Source of the DNA: Lentimicrobium sp.
Lineage (GTDB): Bacteria > Bacteroidota > Bacteroidia > Bacteroidales > Lentimicrobiaceae
DNA length: 64,000 bases
Reading direction: 5' to 3'
Assembly (NCBI GenBank): GCA_023957275.1
Contig: JAMLHF010000001.1
Span: 114,568 to 178,567, forward strand
Part shown: in pieces, positions 9,145 through 18,337 of the stretch
Layout of the letters: each line of letters opens with the position of its first letter
Position numbering within the stretch: the stretch's first letter is position 1
The notes under the pieces: generated by a model
What the model was told of the DNA's origin: nothing
The model's database searches: none
What the model saw: the letters and a program-made list of their open reading frames with translations, nothing else
Made by a program: the position numbers and the translations under genes

Positions 9145-9930
9145 ATGAATCAACCTCTAGCATACGTCCATCCCCAGGCAAAAGTCGCCAAGAATGTCGT
9201 AATTGAACCCTTTGTCAATATCGAGAAAAATGTTGAGATTGGCGAAGGCACCTGGATTGGCTCTAATGTCACCATTATGGAAGGTGCACGTATAGGGAAA
9301 AACTGCAAAATATTCCCCGGGGCCGTTATTTCCGCCATACCACAGGACCTGAAATTCGATGGAGAAGATACCATCGTCAGGATTGGAGACAATACCGTGA
9401 TCCGTGAGTTTGTCACCATCAACCGGGGCACCAAGGCCAGCTGGGAAACCGTGGTGGGAAGTAATTGCCTGCTGATGGCCTATGTACATATAGCACATGA
9501 CTGCCTGGTTGGCAATAATGTAATTCTTGCCAACGCAGCCACCCTTGCCGGGCATATTACCATTGACGATTATGCCATTATCGGCGGATTGAGTGCCGTG
9601 CACCAGTTTGTCAACATCGGCGCCCATGTGATGATATCAGGTGGCTCACTTGTCCGGAAAGATGTTCCGCCTTTTACAAAAGCCGCCCGTGAACCACTTT
9701 CTTATGTTGGAATCAATTCCATTGGACTGCGTCGCAGGGGATTCTCCGCAGAAAAAATCAATGAGATACAGGACATCTACCGTTATATTTATCTGCGGGG
9801 CAACAATGTAAGCCAGGCTTTGGAATACATTGAAGCAAACCTGCCCGCTACCTCCGAACGCGATGAGATCATCTCTTTCATCTCCAGATCAAGCAGGGGA
9901 ATTATGAAAGGTTATGCCAAACAGGCATAA
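9145..9930 (+). CDS. lpxA: UDP-N-acetylglucosamine O-acyltransferase LpxA
   Basis: The 261-residue protein is a full-length LpxA, the first acyltransferase of lipid A synthesis. It shows continuous hexapeptide repeats forming a left-handed helix (about 5-185) and the catalytic motif AYVHIAHDC, with His118 as the expected general base. The segments LAGHITIDDYAIIGG and VHQFVNIGAHVMISGG align with E. coli LpxA by eye, and VGINSIGLRRRGFS begins the helical C-terminal domain. It starts one base after the lpxC-fabZ stop. Together with lpxD and lpxC it gives the early Raetz pathway in one operon. Confidence 0.96.
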   Translation: MNQPLAYVHPQAKVAKNVVIEPFVNIEKNVEIGEGTWIGSNVTIMEGARIGKNCKIFPGAVISAIPQDLKFDGEDTIVRIGDNTVIREFVTINRGTKASWETVVGSNCLLMAYVHIAHDCLVGNNVILANAATLAGHITIDDYAIIGGLSAVHQFVNIGAHVMISGGSLVRKDVPPFTKAAREPLSYVGINSIGLRRRGFSAEKINEIQDIYRYIYLRGNNVSQALEYIEANLPATSERDEIISFISRSSRGIMKGYAKQA

Positions 9931-10008
9931 TTTTATTGAAGTAACGATCAACAACAATTCTGATTCCGGCTCGCTGCCTGAAAAAACTATGAATACCATT
10001 TTTGCTCC

Positions 10009-10668
10009 ATGCTGAACATTACGCTCGAAAACGCCGGTAAACAATATAACCACACCTGGATCTTTTCAGACCTCAATGCCACACTCACTTCCGGGCGGTC
10101 AACCGCAATCCTGGGAGCCAACGGGTCCGGAAAATCCACACTGCTCCAGATGATTGCTTCAGCTATAATGCCAAGCAATGGCTCTATCAGTTATTCTTTT
10201 AAAGGCAATATCATCAGACCTGAACACGCTTTCAGGCTGATGTCGATTGCGGCACCCTATATGGAACTGATCGAAGATTTTACCCTTACCGAAATGATCT
10301 GTTTCCACCGCCGCCTTAAACCCCTGATTCGAAATATGACTACCGCTGAATTGATCAGGATAATGCAACTGGAAGAAAACGCAGCCAAGCCCATCCGTTA
10401 CTTTTCATCCGGAATGAAGCAGCGGGTGAAACTCGCCCTTGCCATCATGAGTGACACTCCGGCATTGTTACTCGATGAACCGGTATCGAACCTCGACCAA
10501 AAGGCCGTTGAATGGTTTCGCGGACTTGTGAGTACACACAAGGAAGAGCGATTGATTGTGATCAGCTCCAATTCGGTTGCTGCTGAACATGATTTCTGTA
10601 CCAACACCATCAGAATGGAGGATTACAAAAGCCGCACGCACACAGCGCCGGCTCCGATGTTTTTCTGA
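10009..10668 (+). CDS. ABC transporter ATP-binding protein, single domain
   Basis: This 219-residue protein carries one ABC ATPase domain. Walker A is GANGSGKST (about 44-52), the signature is YFSSGMKQRVKLALAI, and Walker B with the D-loop is ALLLDEPVSNLD. The domain is small, and the last 15 residues after the switch region are unrelated to anything I know. No permease gene lies next to it. It sits between lpxA and efp, a position also seen in related genomes, so it may belong to a conserved envelope gene block. Substrate unknown. Confidence 0.85.
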   Translation: MLNITLENAGKQYNHTWIFSDLNATLTSGRSTAILGANGSGKSTLLQMIASAIMPSNGSISYSFKGNIIRPEHAFRLMSIAAPYMELIEDFTLTEMICFHRRLKPLIRNMTTAELIRIMQLEENAAKPIRYFSSGMKQRVKLALAIMSDTPALLLDEPVSNLDQKAVEWFRGLVSTHKEERLIVISSNSVAAEHDFCTNTIRMEDYKSRTHTAPAPMFF

Positions 10669-10718
10669 AGCACGCCTCCCGGTTTCCTTCCCTTACATCC
10701 CAAATTGTATGAAAGCTG

Positions 10719-10752
10719 TTTGGGGAAACTGAAATAAAAAACATTACCTTTG
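10719..10752 (+). promoter_or_regulatory. Bacteroidota-type promoter of efp
   Basis: TTTG at 10719-10722 and TACCTTTG at 10745-10752 give a -33/-7 pair with 22 bases between them, close to the Bacteroides consensus. The efp ATG is 30 bases downstream of the -7 box. Confidence 0.55.
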
Positions 10753-10782
10753 CGCACGAAAAAAAACTAAGTATCAGATTTT

Positions 10783-11349
10783 ATGGCAACTACCGCTGAC
10801 TTTAAGAATGGCTTATGCATCGAATTTAATGGTGAATTATACTCCCTGGTAGAATTTCAGCATGTAAAACCCGGAAAAGGGGCTGCATTTGTCCGTACCA
10901 AACTGAGAAACCTCAAAACAGGGAAAGTAATCCCCAACACTTTCAGTGCAGGGGTAAAAATTGATGTAGCCCGGGTAGAACGCAGGCCATATCAGTTCCT
11001 TTATAAGGATGACTCAGGGTATAACTTTATGCACACTGAAACATTTGAACAGGTTTCCATTGAAGAAGCCCTGATCAGCGCTCCCCAGTTTCTGAAGGAA
11101 GGGCAATCGGTTGAGATCATGTTTCATGCCGAAACAGAAACACCGCTTAGTTGCGACCTCCCTCCGTTTGTGGAACTGACGGTAACCTATACTGAACCCG
11201 GATTGCGCGGCGACACCGCCACCAATACACTCAAGCAGGCTACCGTTGACACCGGTGCTGTTGTCAATGTACCTCTCTTTATCAACGAAGGAGAACGCAT
11301 AAAGGTCGATACCCGCACCGGAGACTATTCAGAGAGGGTTAAATCATAA
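10783..11349 (+). CDS. efp: Translation elongation factor P
   Basis: The 188-residue protein has the three beta-barrel domains of EF-P, which binds between the ribosomal P and E sites and relieves stalling at polyproline runs. The tip loop reads [12 protein letters not shown] with Lys32 at the functional position; which modification, if any, it receives cannot be told here. The C-terminal segment ending [11 protein letters not shown] matches the family signature. It has its own promoter (10719-10752) and a strong hairpin terminator right after the stop (11368-11397), so it can be expressed apart from the lpx genes. Confidence 0.97.
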   Translation: MATTADFKNGLCIEFNGELYSLVEFQHVKPGKGAAFVRTKLRNLKTGKVIPNTFSAGVKIDVARVERRPYQFLYKDDSGYNFMHTETFEQVSIEEALISAPQFLKEGQSVEIMFHAETETPLSCDLPPFVELTVTYTEPGLRGDTATNTLKQATVDTGAVVNVPLFINEGERIKVDTRTGDYSERVKS

Positions 11350-11367
11350 TCATCAGAAGAATTGAAG

Positions 11368-11397
11368 AACCGGGCGATCAATAAGCCCGGTTTTTTT
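11368..11397 (+). terminator. Rho-independent terminator of efp
   Basis: AACCGGGC (11368-11375) and GCCCGGTT (11385-11392) form a perfect 8-bp stem with a 9-base loop, running into a stretch of seven T. It starts 18 bases after the efp stop codon. It also shows that the next gene must start downstream at 11419 rather than at the in-frame TTG at 11362. Confidence 0.8.
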
Positions 11398-11418
11398 ACA
11401 AAAGCCAATAGCAAAACA

Positions 11419-12369
11419 ATGCAACTTGACCCATCACTGACACTGCAGACTGTAGCCGGCCTCATCGGGGCAGAATTCTCAGGATCCCCTGATTTTCTGA
11501 TTACCGGTCTCAATGAGATTCATATGGTACAACCCGGTGATCTTACATTTGTTGACCACCCCAAGTATTACGACAAGGCGCTTCATTCAAAAGCGACCAC
11601 CATCATCATCAACAAAGAAGTTTCTTGTCCCGACGGTAAAGCGCTGATTTTTCACGAAGACCCATTTGGCGCCTATGTTACACTGGTTAAAAAGTTCAGG
11701 CCTTTCGAAAAAGCCGTAGCCGCCATCAGCCCTTCAGCAAAAATCGGAGAAGGAACTGTAATTCAACCCAATGCCTTTGTCGGAAATCATGTGGTGATCG
11801 GCAGAAACTGCATTATCCATTCCAATGTCAGCATTTATGATCATGTTGTGATTGGAGATAATGTAATTATCCATTCAGGAAGTGTGATTGGCGCCGATGC
11901 ATATTATTTCCAGCGGAAACCGGCGGGATACCGGAAGTTTGAATCATGTGGCCGGGTTGTCATCAGTGATAATGTTGAAATAGGCGCGCTCTGCGCCATT
12001 GACATAGGCGTTTCAGGAGATACTTTTGTGGGCAAAGGCACGAAGTTTGACAACCATGTGCAGGTAGGCCATGACAGTTATATCGGCAGCAATTGCCTGA
12101 TAGGCTCACATTGTGCCATAGCAGGAGTTACCCGCATCGAAGATGATGTAATACTCTGGGGCAAAGTCGCCATCAACAAAGATCTGGTTATCGGCAAAGG
12201 GGCCATCATTCTGGCTACTTCAGCCGTTGACAAAAACCTGGAAGGCGGCAAGACTTATTTTGGAGTTCCCGCCGATGACGCCCGTAAAAAGTGGCGGGAA
12301 CTGGCAGCCCTCAGGCAGTTGCCGGCTATCCTCAACGCCGCAAACCTCAGCGGAATTGAACAGCAATAA
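11419..12369 (+). CDS. Second LpxD-like N-acyltransferase (hexapeptide repeat)
   Basis: This 316-residue protein has the LpxD layout: an N-terminal uridine-binding-like domain (about 1-100) and a left-handed beta-helix (about 103-290) with a histidine in the catalytic place (His218, HVQVGHDS). It is shorter than the canonical LpxD at 6621-7649, and motifs differ, for example the AYYFQRKPAGYRKF loop in place of GFGFAPQ. The start is the ATG at 11419, because an upstream TTG would put the efp terminator inside the gene. Bacteroidota often carry such a paralogue after efp. It may acylate a different sugar nucleotide or take a different acyl chain; that is inference. Confidence 0.85.
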   Translation: MQLDPSLTLQTVAGLIGAEFSGSPDFLITGLNEIHMVQPGDLTFVDHPKYYDKALHSKATTIIINKEVSCPDGKALIFHEDPFGAYVTLVKKFRPFEKAVAAISPSAKIGEGTVIQPNAFVGNHVVIGRNCIIHSNVSIYDHVVIGDNVIIHSGSVIGADAYYFQRKPAGYRKFESCGRVVISDNVEIGALCAIDIGVSGDTFVGKGTKFDNHVQVGHDSYIGSNCLIGSHCAIAGVTRIEDDVILWGKVAINKDLVIGKGAIILATSAVDKNLEGGKTYFGVPADDARKKWRELAALRQLPAILNAANLSGIEQQ

Positions 12370-12476
12370 AGACAACAGTTTCTGAAACGGAATTTGTCTG
12401 CCGCGTTTCAGTCTGCAGAAACGCTTTACCCCATATTCCCGGTTTCATCAGATGCAGCGTGAACTGCATCTTTCTC

Positions 12477-12785
12477 TTAATTCATTGATGTAATCAACCG
12501 GCACCAGTTGTTGCGGTCCTTCAGGGTAAACCGGAGCAAACGGCCGTCACTCGTTTTCAGATCGAGGCCACGGGGAATAAAACCCAGGCTGTTATAAAAA
12601 AGCACTTCGCTGATTTCGTGCGGCATAATTTCAAAATCATTGGATTCCATTGTGTCTCCGGTCGTTTTGAAATAGATCCGCTGATTGGTAATAATCAGTT
12701 TTCCGCGCGATTCTTTCACTCCTGAGATATGCAGCGTATTTCCGGCCTTTATAACTACTTCGTTGGCTTTCAGATTTATTTTCAT
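12477..12785 (-). CDS. Small GRAM/PH-like domain protein
   Basis: A 102-residue protein beginning MKINLKANEVVIKAGN. The ATG at 12785 is preferred over the upstream TTG at 12818 because AAGGAGG lies 7 bases before it, one of the clearest ribosome-binding sites in the window. The pattern of short beta strands (SRGKLIITNQRIYF, then EVLFYNSL, then LRFTLKDRNNWCRLI ending in a helix) looks like a bacterial GRAM/PH-like fold. Such domains bind membranes or proteins; no enzymatic residues are expected. It stands alone between the lpx block and the polysaccharide genes. Role unknown. Confidence 0.65.
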   Translation of the reverse strand: MKINLKANEVVIKAGNTLHISGVKESRGKLIITNQRIYFKTTGDTMESNDFEIMPHEISEVLFYNSLGFIPRGLDLKTSDGRLLRFTLKDRNNWCRLITSMN

Positions 12786-13030
12786 CGTTTCCTCCTTTTC
12801 AATACGAATATCCGTCAAAGCAAAACATGTGCCAGGTGAATATCAGATTATGTTTCAACACTTTACTGGTTTTACAAGTTCTGAATCACAGCTGCTTGTC
12901 CGGTGATGTACAGTATTTGTCCGGAAACAGACGCAGCATCAGTACCAGAAAGCTGTTTTTAAGACGCCGGAACCAATAAAAAGTTACGTACTGAAAAAGA
13001 ATTAAGTTGGAAACGGAGTGAAAGTGCTGG

Positions 13031-14491
13031 CTAAGCCCGTTCTTTCGTCATTGAGGTATCCACCTTTTCAGTCTCTTTGTGGTAGATGTCCATTGCAACG
13101 ATCATAGCCATAAAACCCCAGAAGGGCACGGAAGCTTTATCGGTATCAAGAAAATTATTCAGAAATCCATGAATAAAATAAGTTACCAGAGCAAGCACAG
13201 AAACAAGGCTGTAAAGGCGGATTTCACGGTTTCTGGCATTGCGGTAAACTCTGATGCCTGTAATAATGGCAGCAATTCCAATCCAGAGGATACTGATTAA
13301 TCCCGGGAAGCCCTGCTCCGATAAGGGGCCGATATACTCACTGTGGGCATTACCCAGATCCCCGGCATTGGTACTGATAATCGTACGCTCTTTTGACCGC
13401 TGGAAAGGAGCATAGATAAACTGGTATGTCCCGGGCCCCCAGCCGAAAACCGGCCGCTCTTCGAACATCCTGATGGCAGATTGCCACCGGTTGATACGTT
13501 CAAGATTGGAAGCGTCAGAGGAGATATTATAGATTGACTGGACATGTTCAATAAAATTGGCCGATGAATCCTGCTTATTTTTCTCCAGTGCATACAGAAT
13601 TTCGGTTTTGAACATATAGAAGGAAGCCACCACGATCACAAGCCCGGTAAAAATCCACCTGAACTTGATTTTATAGACAACCAATACAGCCACGCCGACC
13701 GAAGCAGCCAGGCTAACCCAGGCTGCACGGCTGAATGAAAGATAAAGTGCTCCGATAAGAATCAGGGATACTATGGCTGCATAGAACCTGTAGGTCCTTG
13801 AACGCTCATGGTTAAACATGAAGCCGACAAAAACAGGCACAAAAAATGCAAGAATGGCCCCGTATGCCGTGTGATCGTTGTAGAAGGGTTTCATTACCCA
13901 GTGACCCTGTTTTTCCGCAAAACCATAAGATGAATGGTGAATGGTTGTATAGATGATGACAATGATCAGCGTTGCCACATAAAGCCATTTAAACCTGGAG
14001 ATATTCTTTACATCCTTAAAAAGCAAAATACCAAGGAAGTAGAAAGGAACAACAAACCAGAGCCTGGCAGCCAGAAATTTGAATGATACCAAAGGCATCT
14101 CACTGGTAATGCTGGTAATTGTGAGCCATGCAAGGTTAAAAAATACGGCAATGGTAAGCGGATGTTTCAGTATTTTCCTGTCATATTGCCCGTTAAACAG
14201 CGTTTTCAGAATAAAGAGCACCAATACCCCAACCATCAGAGGTTCCGATGGCAAGGAAATCCCGATCCCCAGCTCGCTGTCGGCAATATTGACAGCCAGC
14301 GGAGTTACCATCACGATCATCAGCAGCAACTTATCCAGCCAGAAAAGGTACATCAAGGCAACAACAATGGCGACGGGAATGGCTATACCCCAGTAAAACT
14401 CCTTCACCAGCAGCAAGGAATTCAGCAGGATAAACAATCCGCTGAGAAGGTAAAACCATCTTAATTTAGGGTCAGCCAGTGCCTTGAGCAT
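13031..14491 (-). CDS. O-antigen ligase / polymerase family membrane protein
   Basis: The 486-residue protein is strongly hydrophobic with about eleven to twelve membrane segments. The Wzy_C/O-antigen-ligase signature is present in the large external loop: RINRWQSAIRMFEERPVFGW then GPGTYQ, and later NAHSEYIGPLSEQGFPG. Proteins of this family either polymerise surface glycan units (Wzy) or attach them to lipid A core (WaaL); the sequence does not separate the two. It is last in a minus-strand run with two Wzz-like proteins and a Wzx flippase, 21 bases after the preceding gene, which supports a role in exporting and polymerising a surface polysaccharide. Confidence 0.82.
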   Translation of the reverse strand: MLKALADPKLRWFYLLSGLFILLNSLLLVKEFYWGIAIPVAIVVALMYLFWLDKLLLMIVMVTPLAVNIADSELGIGISLPSEPLMVGVLVLFILKTLFNGQYDRKILKHPLTIAVFFNLAWLTITSITSEMPLVSFKFLAARLWFVVPFYFLGILLFKDVKNISRFKWLYVATLIIVIIYTTIHHSSYGFAEKQGHWVMKPFYNDHTAYGAILAFFVPVFVGFMFNHERSRTYRFYAAIVSLILIGALYLSFSRAAWVSLAASVGVAVLVVYKIKFRWIFTGLVIVVASFYMFKTEILYALEKNKQDSSANFIEHVQSIYNISSDASNLERINRWQSAIRMFEERPVFGWGPGTYQFIYAPFQRSKERTIISTNAGDLGNAHSEYIGPLSEQGFPGLISILWIGIAAIITGIRVYRNARNREIRLYSLVSVLALVTYFIHGFLNNFLDTDKASVPFWGFMAMIVAMDIYHKETEKVDTSMTKERA

Positions 14492-14512
14492 GGTAATGTG
14501 TAAAATGGTGAA

Positions 14513-15511
14513 TCAGCCCTTTATCAGGTCTTTCATTTCCTGATTGATCCTTTTGTTTTCAATCACAGAGATTACAACGACCGAGAAAAACAGCGCTGCA
14601 GCTACCGAATACAGCACGATCAGCCAGCGGACGGGGTATGACTTCTTGTCTGCAACCACCGGAGGCGTAACCACATTGGTAAAGGTGAATACTTTCTCTG
14701 CGTCGTAAACGGCCCTGTCATAGATCAGTTCGAACTCGGAATAGATGTGGAGGATATCATTCCGCCGCTGGGTAAGTATAGCCATCTGTCCGGCTTTGTT
14801 CTCAAAATTCTCTTTCAGGCGAAGCACATCCTTCGTGTTGATATTGGTACTGTTCGACCCATCAACCGTGCGGAGGTAACCGCGTGTAATCTCAGTTGCC
14901 TGGGCTCCGTAATCAATCAGTTCATAATTCAGGCGGAGATCTGAAAGTGCTTTTTCTACGCTGTCGAGTTGCGCTTTCTTCTCCTGGAGGATCAAACCCA
15001 TGCTGTTGACAACCTCAGCATATTTATCGCGGTGAATCTTGCGAATTTTAAGATTACAGAAATCAATAATTGCCAGTACCATATCCCGTGCTATCACCGG
15101 ATCTGTATCCATCACCACAATCTCAATTGATTCAAACTGTGTTTTACTGATCTTCACATTCTTATTGTAAAGATACTGTATCGTTGACTGAAAATACTTA
15201 TATGAACTATCGATGCGGTAGTGTGCTGCCAGATCGAATTTCCGGATAACGCTGTCTCTGATATCCTGGGACTGCAGCCACTGTAACATCTGTTCACTTT
15301 CACTCTCATCGGAATAAGGTGCGATATTCGAGGGATAGACCAATGCAAAGGATTTGAATTTCGGCTTGATAAAGAATGAACCCGAAAAAACAGCTGCGAG
15401 CAACGCCGCAATAATGGCTATTGAAAGGAGATGCCATTTCCATCTGAAGAAAATCTTCATCATATGGATGTTACTGAAATAGTTCTCCGTTGAGGGCCTG
15501 ATGTTGTCCAT
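14513..15511 (-). CDS. Wzz-like polysaccharide chain-length/co-polymerase protein
   Basis: The 332-residue protein has a membrane segment near each end (about 27-49 and 292-316) and a periplasmic, largely helical and probably coiled-coil middle, the layout of Wzz/PCP proteins that set glycan chain length. The segment SYPVRWLIVLYSV before the second membrane helix resembles the proline-rich region of the family. There is no cytoplasmic tyrosine-kinase domain. It is a divergent paralogue of its upstream neighbour (15529-16578), 17 bases away, so the cell carries a tandem pair. Confidence 0.75.
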   Translation of the reverse strand: MDNIRPSTENYFSNIHMMKIFFRWKWHLLSIAIIAALLAAVFSGSFFIKPKFKSFALVYPSNIAPYSDESESEQMLQWLQSQDIRDSVIRKFDLAAHYRIDSSYKYFQSTIQYLYNKNVKISKTQFESIEIVVMDTDPVIARDMVLAIIDFCNLKIRKIHRDKYAEVVNSMGLILQEKKAQLDSVEKALSDLRLNYELIDYGAQATEITRGYLRTVDGSNSTNINTKDVLRLKENFENKAGQMAILTQRRNDILHIYSEFELIYDRAVYDAEKVFTFTNVVTPPVVADKKSYPVRWLIVLYSVAAALFFSVVVISVIENKRINQEMKDLIKG

Positions 15512-15528
15512 TATGCTGAAATTAAAGC

Positions 15529-16578
15529 TTATTTTTTTGAAAAGGAGTTTTTTTTTAATGCATTAAATGCCGGCAACTTCTCTATGGTAATGATCACAAT
15601 GACCGAGATCAGAAAAGCAGCAAGGGTTGATACGAGTACGATAATCCAACGGACCGGATAAGACTTCTTTTCAGCTTTGTAAGCCGATTCGACAACAAAT
15701 TTTTGTGGCAGATTCTCCGTGGCATCTACTTTAGCCTCTTCATATCTTGCTTTGAGATAACTCAATTGCTTTTTCTCATGCTCCAGCATGTCACGCAACG
15801 AAACATAAGCTCCGCCATACTTTGCAAGAAGGCTTAACTTTTCCTCAAGTGATGCGATCCCCCTTTCATTCCCTCTGGCTATTTCAATGGCGAGCTGCTG
15901 ATTGAACATTTCCGACTGGGACTCATAATCATATACGCCCAGTTCGCGTATTACCCGCAACGAGTCTTCCATTCTGGCGATATCATCGCGCAACTGAAAG
16001 TATTCCTGTTGCACAATGGCAAAGCCTTTCATCGCCCGTTCGCGTTGCATCGCATTCTTCGTTGAGTCAAGCAGTTCGGAGATCGCATTGGCAATATCGG
16101 CAGCCATCTGAGGGTCACGGTCGAGTACGGATATCCTGACGGCCATAAATTCTGTCCTTCTGAAAGTAATATTACTCTCGTATTGCCTGTGAAGCTCGGT
16201 ATTCTTATATTTTGACCTTGGATTGATCTTGTAATGCTTCATCAGGTCAAACTTTTCAACCACCTTATCACGGATCTTGCCCGAACTGAGAATCTGAAGC
16301 ATCTGCTCTGTCTGCTCATCTTCACCAAACTCTAGGATATCGGTTTTAGCAGCAGGCTGATCGGAAAGCAACGCCCTGGAAACTGAATTGCTTGACACCG
16401 GGAAAAGGACAACTGTTGAGCGGTAAAGCGGGGTTATGAACAGGCTGGATGAAAAAAACGCAGCCAGAATGGCGGCACTTAAACTTATAATTATCAGGTG
16501 CTTACGCCAGGAGAAAAGGAACATTCCGAGGCTTGTGGAATCAAAATCCCTGATTTCTGATAGCTTATTCTCCGACAT
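15529..16578 (-). CDS. Wzz-like polysaccharide chain-length/co-polymerase protein
   Basis: At 349 residues this is the longer of two tandem Wzz-like proteins. Membrane helices lie at about 26-48 and 306-330, with YPVRWIIVLVS preceding the second, and a long helical periplasmic part between. It shares with its neighbour the pattern EQMLQ(W/I)L.S..IRD.V..KFDL..HY.I, which shows common descent. A good -7 promoter box lies upstream (16607-16614), so the two wzz genes and the ligase can be transcribed apart from the flippase. Partner specificity unknown. Confidence 0.77.
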   Translation of the reverse strand: MSENKLSEIRDFDSTSLGMFLFSWRKHLIIISLSAAILAAFFSSSLFITPLYRSTVVLFPVSSNSVSRALLSDQPAAKTDILEFGEDEQTEQMLQILSSGKIRDKVVEKFDLMKHYKINPRSKYKNTELHRQYESNITFRRTEFMAVRISVLDRDPQMAADIANAISELLDSTKNAMQRERAMKGFAIVQQEYFQLRDDIARMEDSLRVIRELGVYDYESQSEMFNQQLAIEIARGNERGIASLEEKLSLLAKYGGAYVSLRDMLEHEKKQLSYLKARYEEAKVDATENLPQKFVVESAYKAEKKSYPVRWIIVLVSTLAAFLISVIVIITIEKLPAFNALKKNSFSKK

Positions 16579-16606
16579 AATGGAATGTTGGTTCGTTTTA
16601 GGTTGC

Positions 16607-16614
16607 CAAAGATA
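16607..16614 (-). promoter_or_regulatory. TAnnTTTG -7 box before the wzz pair and ligase
   Basis: The minus strand reads TATCTTTG here, 28 bases before the ATG at 16578. A TTG on the minus strand about 23 bases further upstream could be a weak -33 element. Confidence 0.45.
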
Positions 16615-16721
16615 GGGAAAAAAATATCAGTTATATCCAACAATCATGGTATAAAACTTAAGTAAAATTAACGCGATCAGTGCCGGAAAAAAAACTGTCC
16701 TGGAAAAGCGCTGCGGCAAGC

Positions 16722-18173
16722 CTAATCTTGTCTGGAAGTGACCAGCCTGAAGAAATGCCTTATGTTGAATAGTCCCAGAAACATTGCAAGAATAAATGAG
16801 ACGCCCAGCATTAGTGAAAATGATTTGATCCAGTGCATTGGCAGGCCTGAAGTTATGCGGCTGATCAGGATAACGCCGGTCACAAAAGCCAGTAGGGTAA
16901 CAAGATAACGCGGATTAAACCTGAACCTGAATAAAATAACGGCCAGAACTACCTGACTGGCAGCCATAAGCAACTGTGTTACAAGACTTGCCCAGGCAGC
17001 GCCCAAAGCCCCGTACCAGGGAATTAAAATAAGGTTAAGCCCGACATTAAGCAACATGCCGCCTGCAGCTACCAGATTGAGGTACTTCAGACTACCGTTG
17101 GCAGTGAGCAGCGTACCGAACACATAGGTGGTAGAGTAACCGATAAAACAGCCCATCAGCACTCCGAATACTGTAGCCGAGTTGGAAATATAATGATCGT
17201 AGAGTAAATCCATGATGGGATAACTATAAAACCAGGATCCGGCTGACACGATTACAGAGAGTACAAAAAGAAGGGTGAAACTCAGCCTGGCCAGGTTTTC
17301 AACTTTCATGCCGGATTTAAGCTGACGGGCAAACAGAGGCAATAAAAGCACGGAAACCAGGTAAGCAATGTTGTTGGCTGCATCTAACAGGCGATATCCG
17401 TGGGCATAGACTCCTACCTGAATTTTCCCTTCCTCTCCCGGAATCAACTTCTGCAGCAAAACGGAATCGAAACGGTTGTAAAATGTCATCAGCAATACCA
17501 GCACGGCGAATGGAAGGCTTTGTTTGATGATCATCACAAAAAAAGGCACATTCCAATTCAGACGTGTAAAGGAAGCTTTACGAATGACAACCAGCAAAGC
17601 AACCAGCGCCGTAAGCACATATGAAAGCGTTTGCGCGTAAACGAACCACTCGATGCGCATAGGTTGGCTGATGATGTTTCCCCAAAGCAGGATACTGCAG
17701 AAAATAATCATCAGAATGCGGTCGAGCACCGAAAGCACGCTGTCTGTCTTAAAAAAGAGCAGGGCAGAAACATTGGAACGCAGGTAGAGGATAAATGAGA
17801 TCAGAAACTGGTTTAACCCCAGCAGCGCAAGCATCCATAGTCCTGTACCGCGGAAGCCCCAGATCAGACCGATTGAAAATGTAACCACGAAATACACAAT
17901 GGCAAGCATGAACTTCATGGCCAGAATACCTGAGAAGTGCTTGTTCAGCAGGTGGGCATTCTGTGCAATATTCCGGTTGTTGAAATTGGTAATCCCGAAA
18001 TCGAGCAGTATGTTGAAAAGGAAAGAGAAATTGAGAATGGTAAAATAAAAACCGAAATCTTCGGCGCCAACCACATTCTGCACAGTCCTGTCGATGCCGA
18101 AAATCCAGAAGGGCTTGATCAGCAGATTAAGGAATAACAGAAAACCAAGATTGGTAAGAAATTTACGTTGCAT
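16722..18173 (-). CDS. Wzx-type polysaccharide flippase (MOP superfamily)
   Basis: The 483-residue protein has about twelve to fourteen hydrophobic helices and the general look of an oligosaccharide flippase that moves lipid-linked glycan units across the inner membrane. The ATG at 18173 (MQRKFLTNLGFLLFLNLLIK) is preferred; the frame could extend upstream to a TTG at 18224, but those residues are hydrophilic and unlike the family. RTVQNVVGAEDFGFYF is the typical first loop. It leads the minus-strand polysaccharide module and is divergent from the glycosyltransferase at 18338. MATE-type drug export is a remote alternative. Confidence 0.82.
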   Translation of the reverse strand: MQRKFLTNLGFLLFLNLLIKPFWIFGIDRTVQNVVGAEDFGFYFTILNFSFLFNILLDFGITNFNNRNIAQNAHLLNKHFSGILAMKFMLAIVYFVVTFSIGLIWGFRGTGLWMLALLGLNQFLISFILYLRSNVSALLFFKTDSVLSVLDRILMIIFCSILLWGNIISQPMRIEWFVYAQTLSYVLTALVALLVVIRKASFTRLNWNVPFFVMIIKQSLPFAVLVLLMTFYNRFDSVLLQKLIPGEEGKIQVGVYAHGYRLLDAANNIAYLVSVLLLPLFARQLKSGMKVENLARLSFTLLFVLSVIVSAGSWFYSYPIMDLLYDHYISNSATVFGVLMGCFIGYSTTYVFGTLLTANGSLKYLNLVAAGGMLLNVGLNLILIPWYGALGAAWASLVTQLLMAASQVVLAVILFRFRFNPRYLVTLLAFVTGVILISRITSGLPMHWIKSFSLMLGVSFILAMFLGLFNIRHFFRLVTSRQD

Positions 18174-18256
18174 ACCGGAATCCGAGAATCTTGCGGGCAA
18201 ATGCCTCACCGGTGGGGAATGCAACTGAAAACCTCATCCGGTAAGCGATTATGTGT

Positions 18257-18264
18257 TAAATTTG
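18257..18264 (+). promoter_or_regulatory. TAnnTTTG -7 box before the glycosyltransferase at 18338
   Basis: TAAATTTG matches the -7 consensus and lies 73 bases before the TTG start codon, within the divergent region shared with the flippase gene. Confidence 0.35.
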
Positions 18265-18337
18265 CGCAAAAATATCATTATTCTTGTAATATTCACTGCA
18301 GGTGACTGAATAAAAGCCTCATCAATACCAAATTGAT

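Noticed and set aside
11362-11418. TTG start that extends the second LpxD-like protein by 19 residues
   Set aside because: It would place the efp terminator hairpin and T run inside the gene, and the ATG at 11419 gives the family N-terminus.
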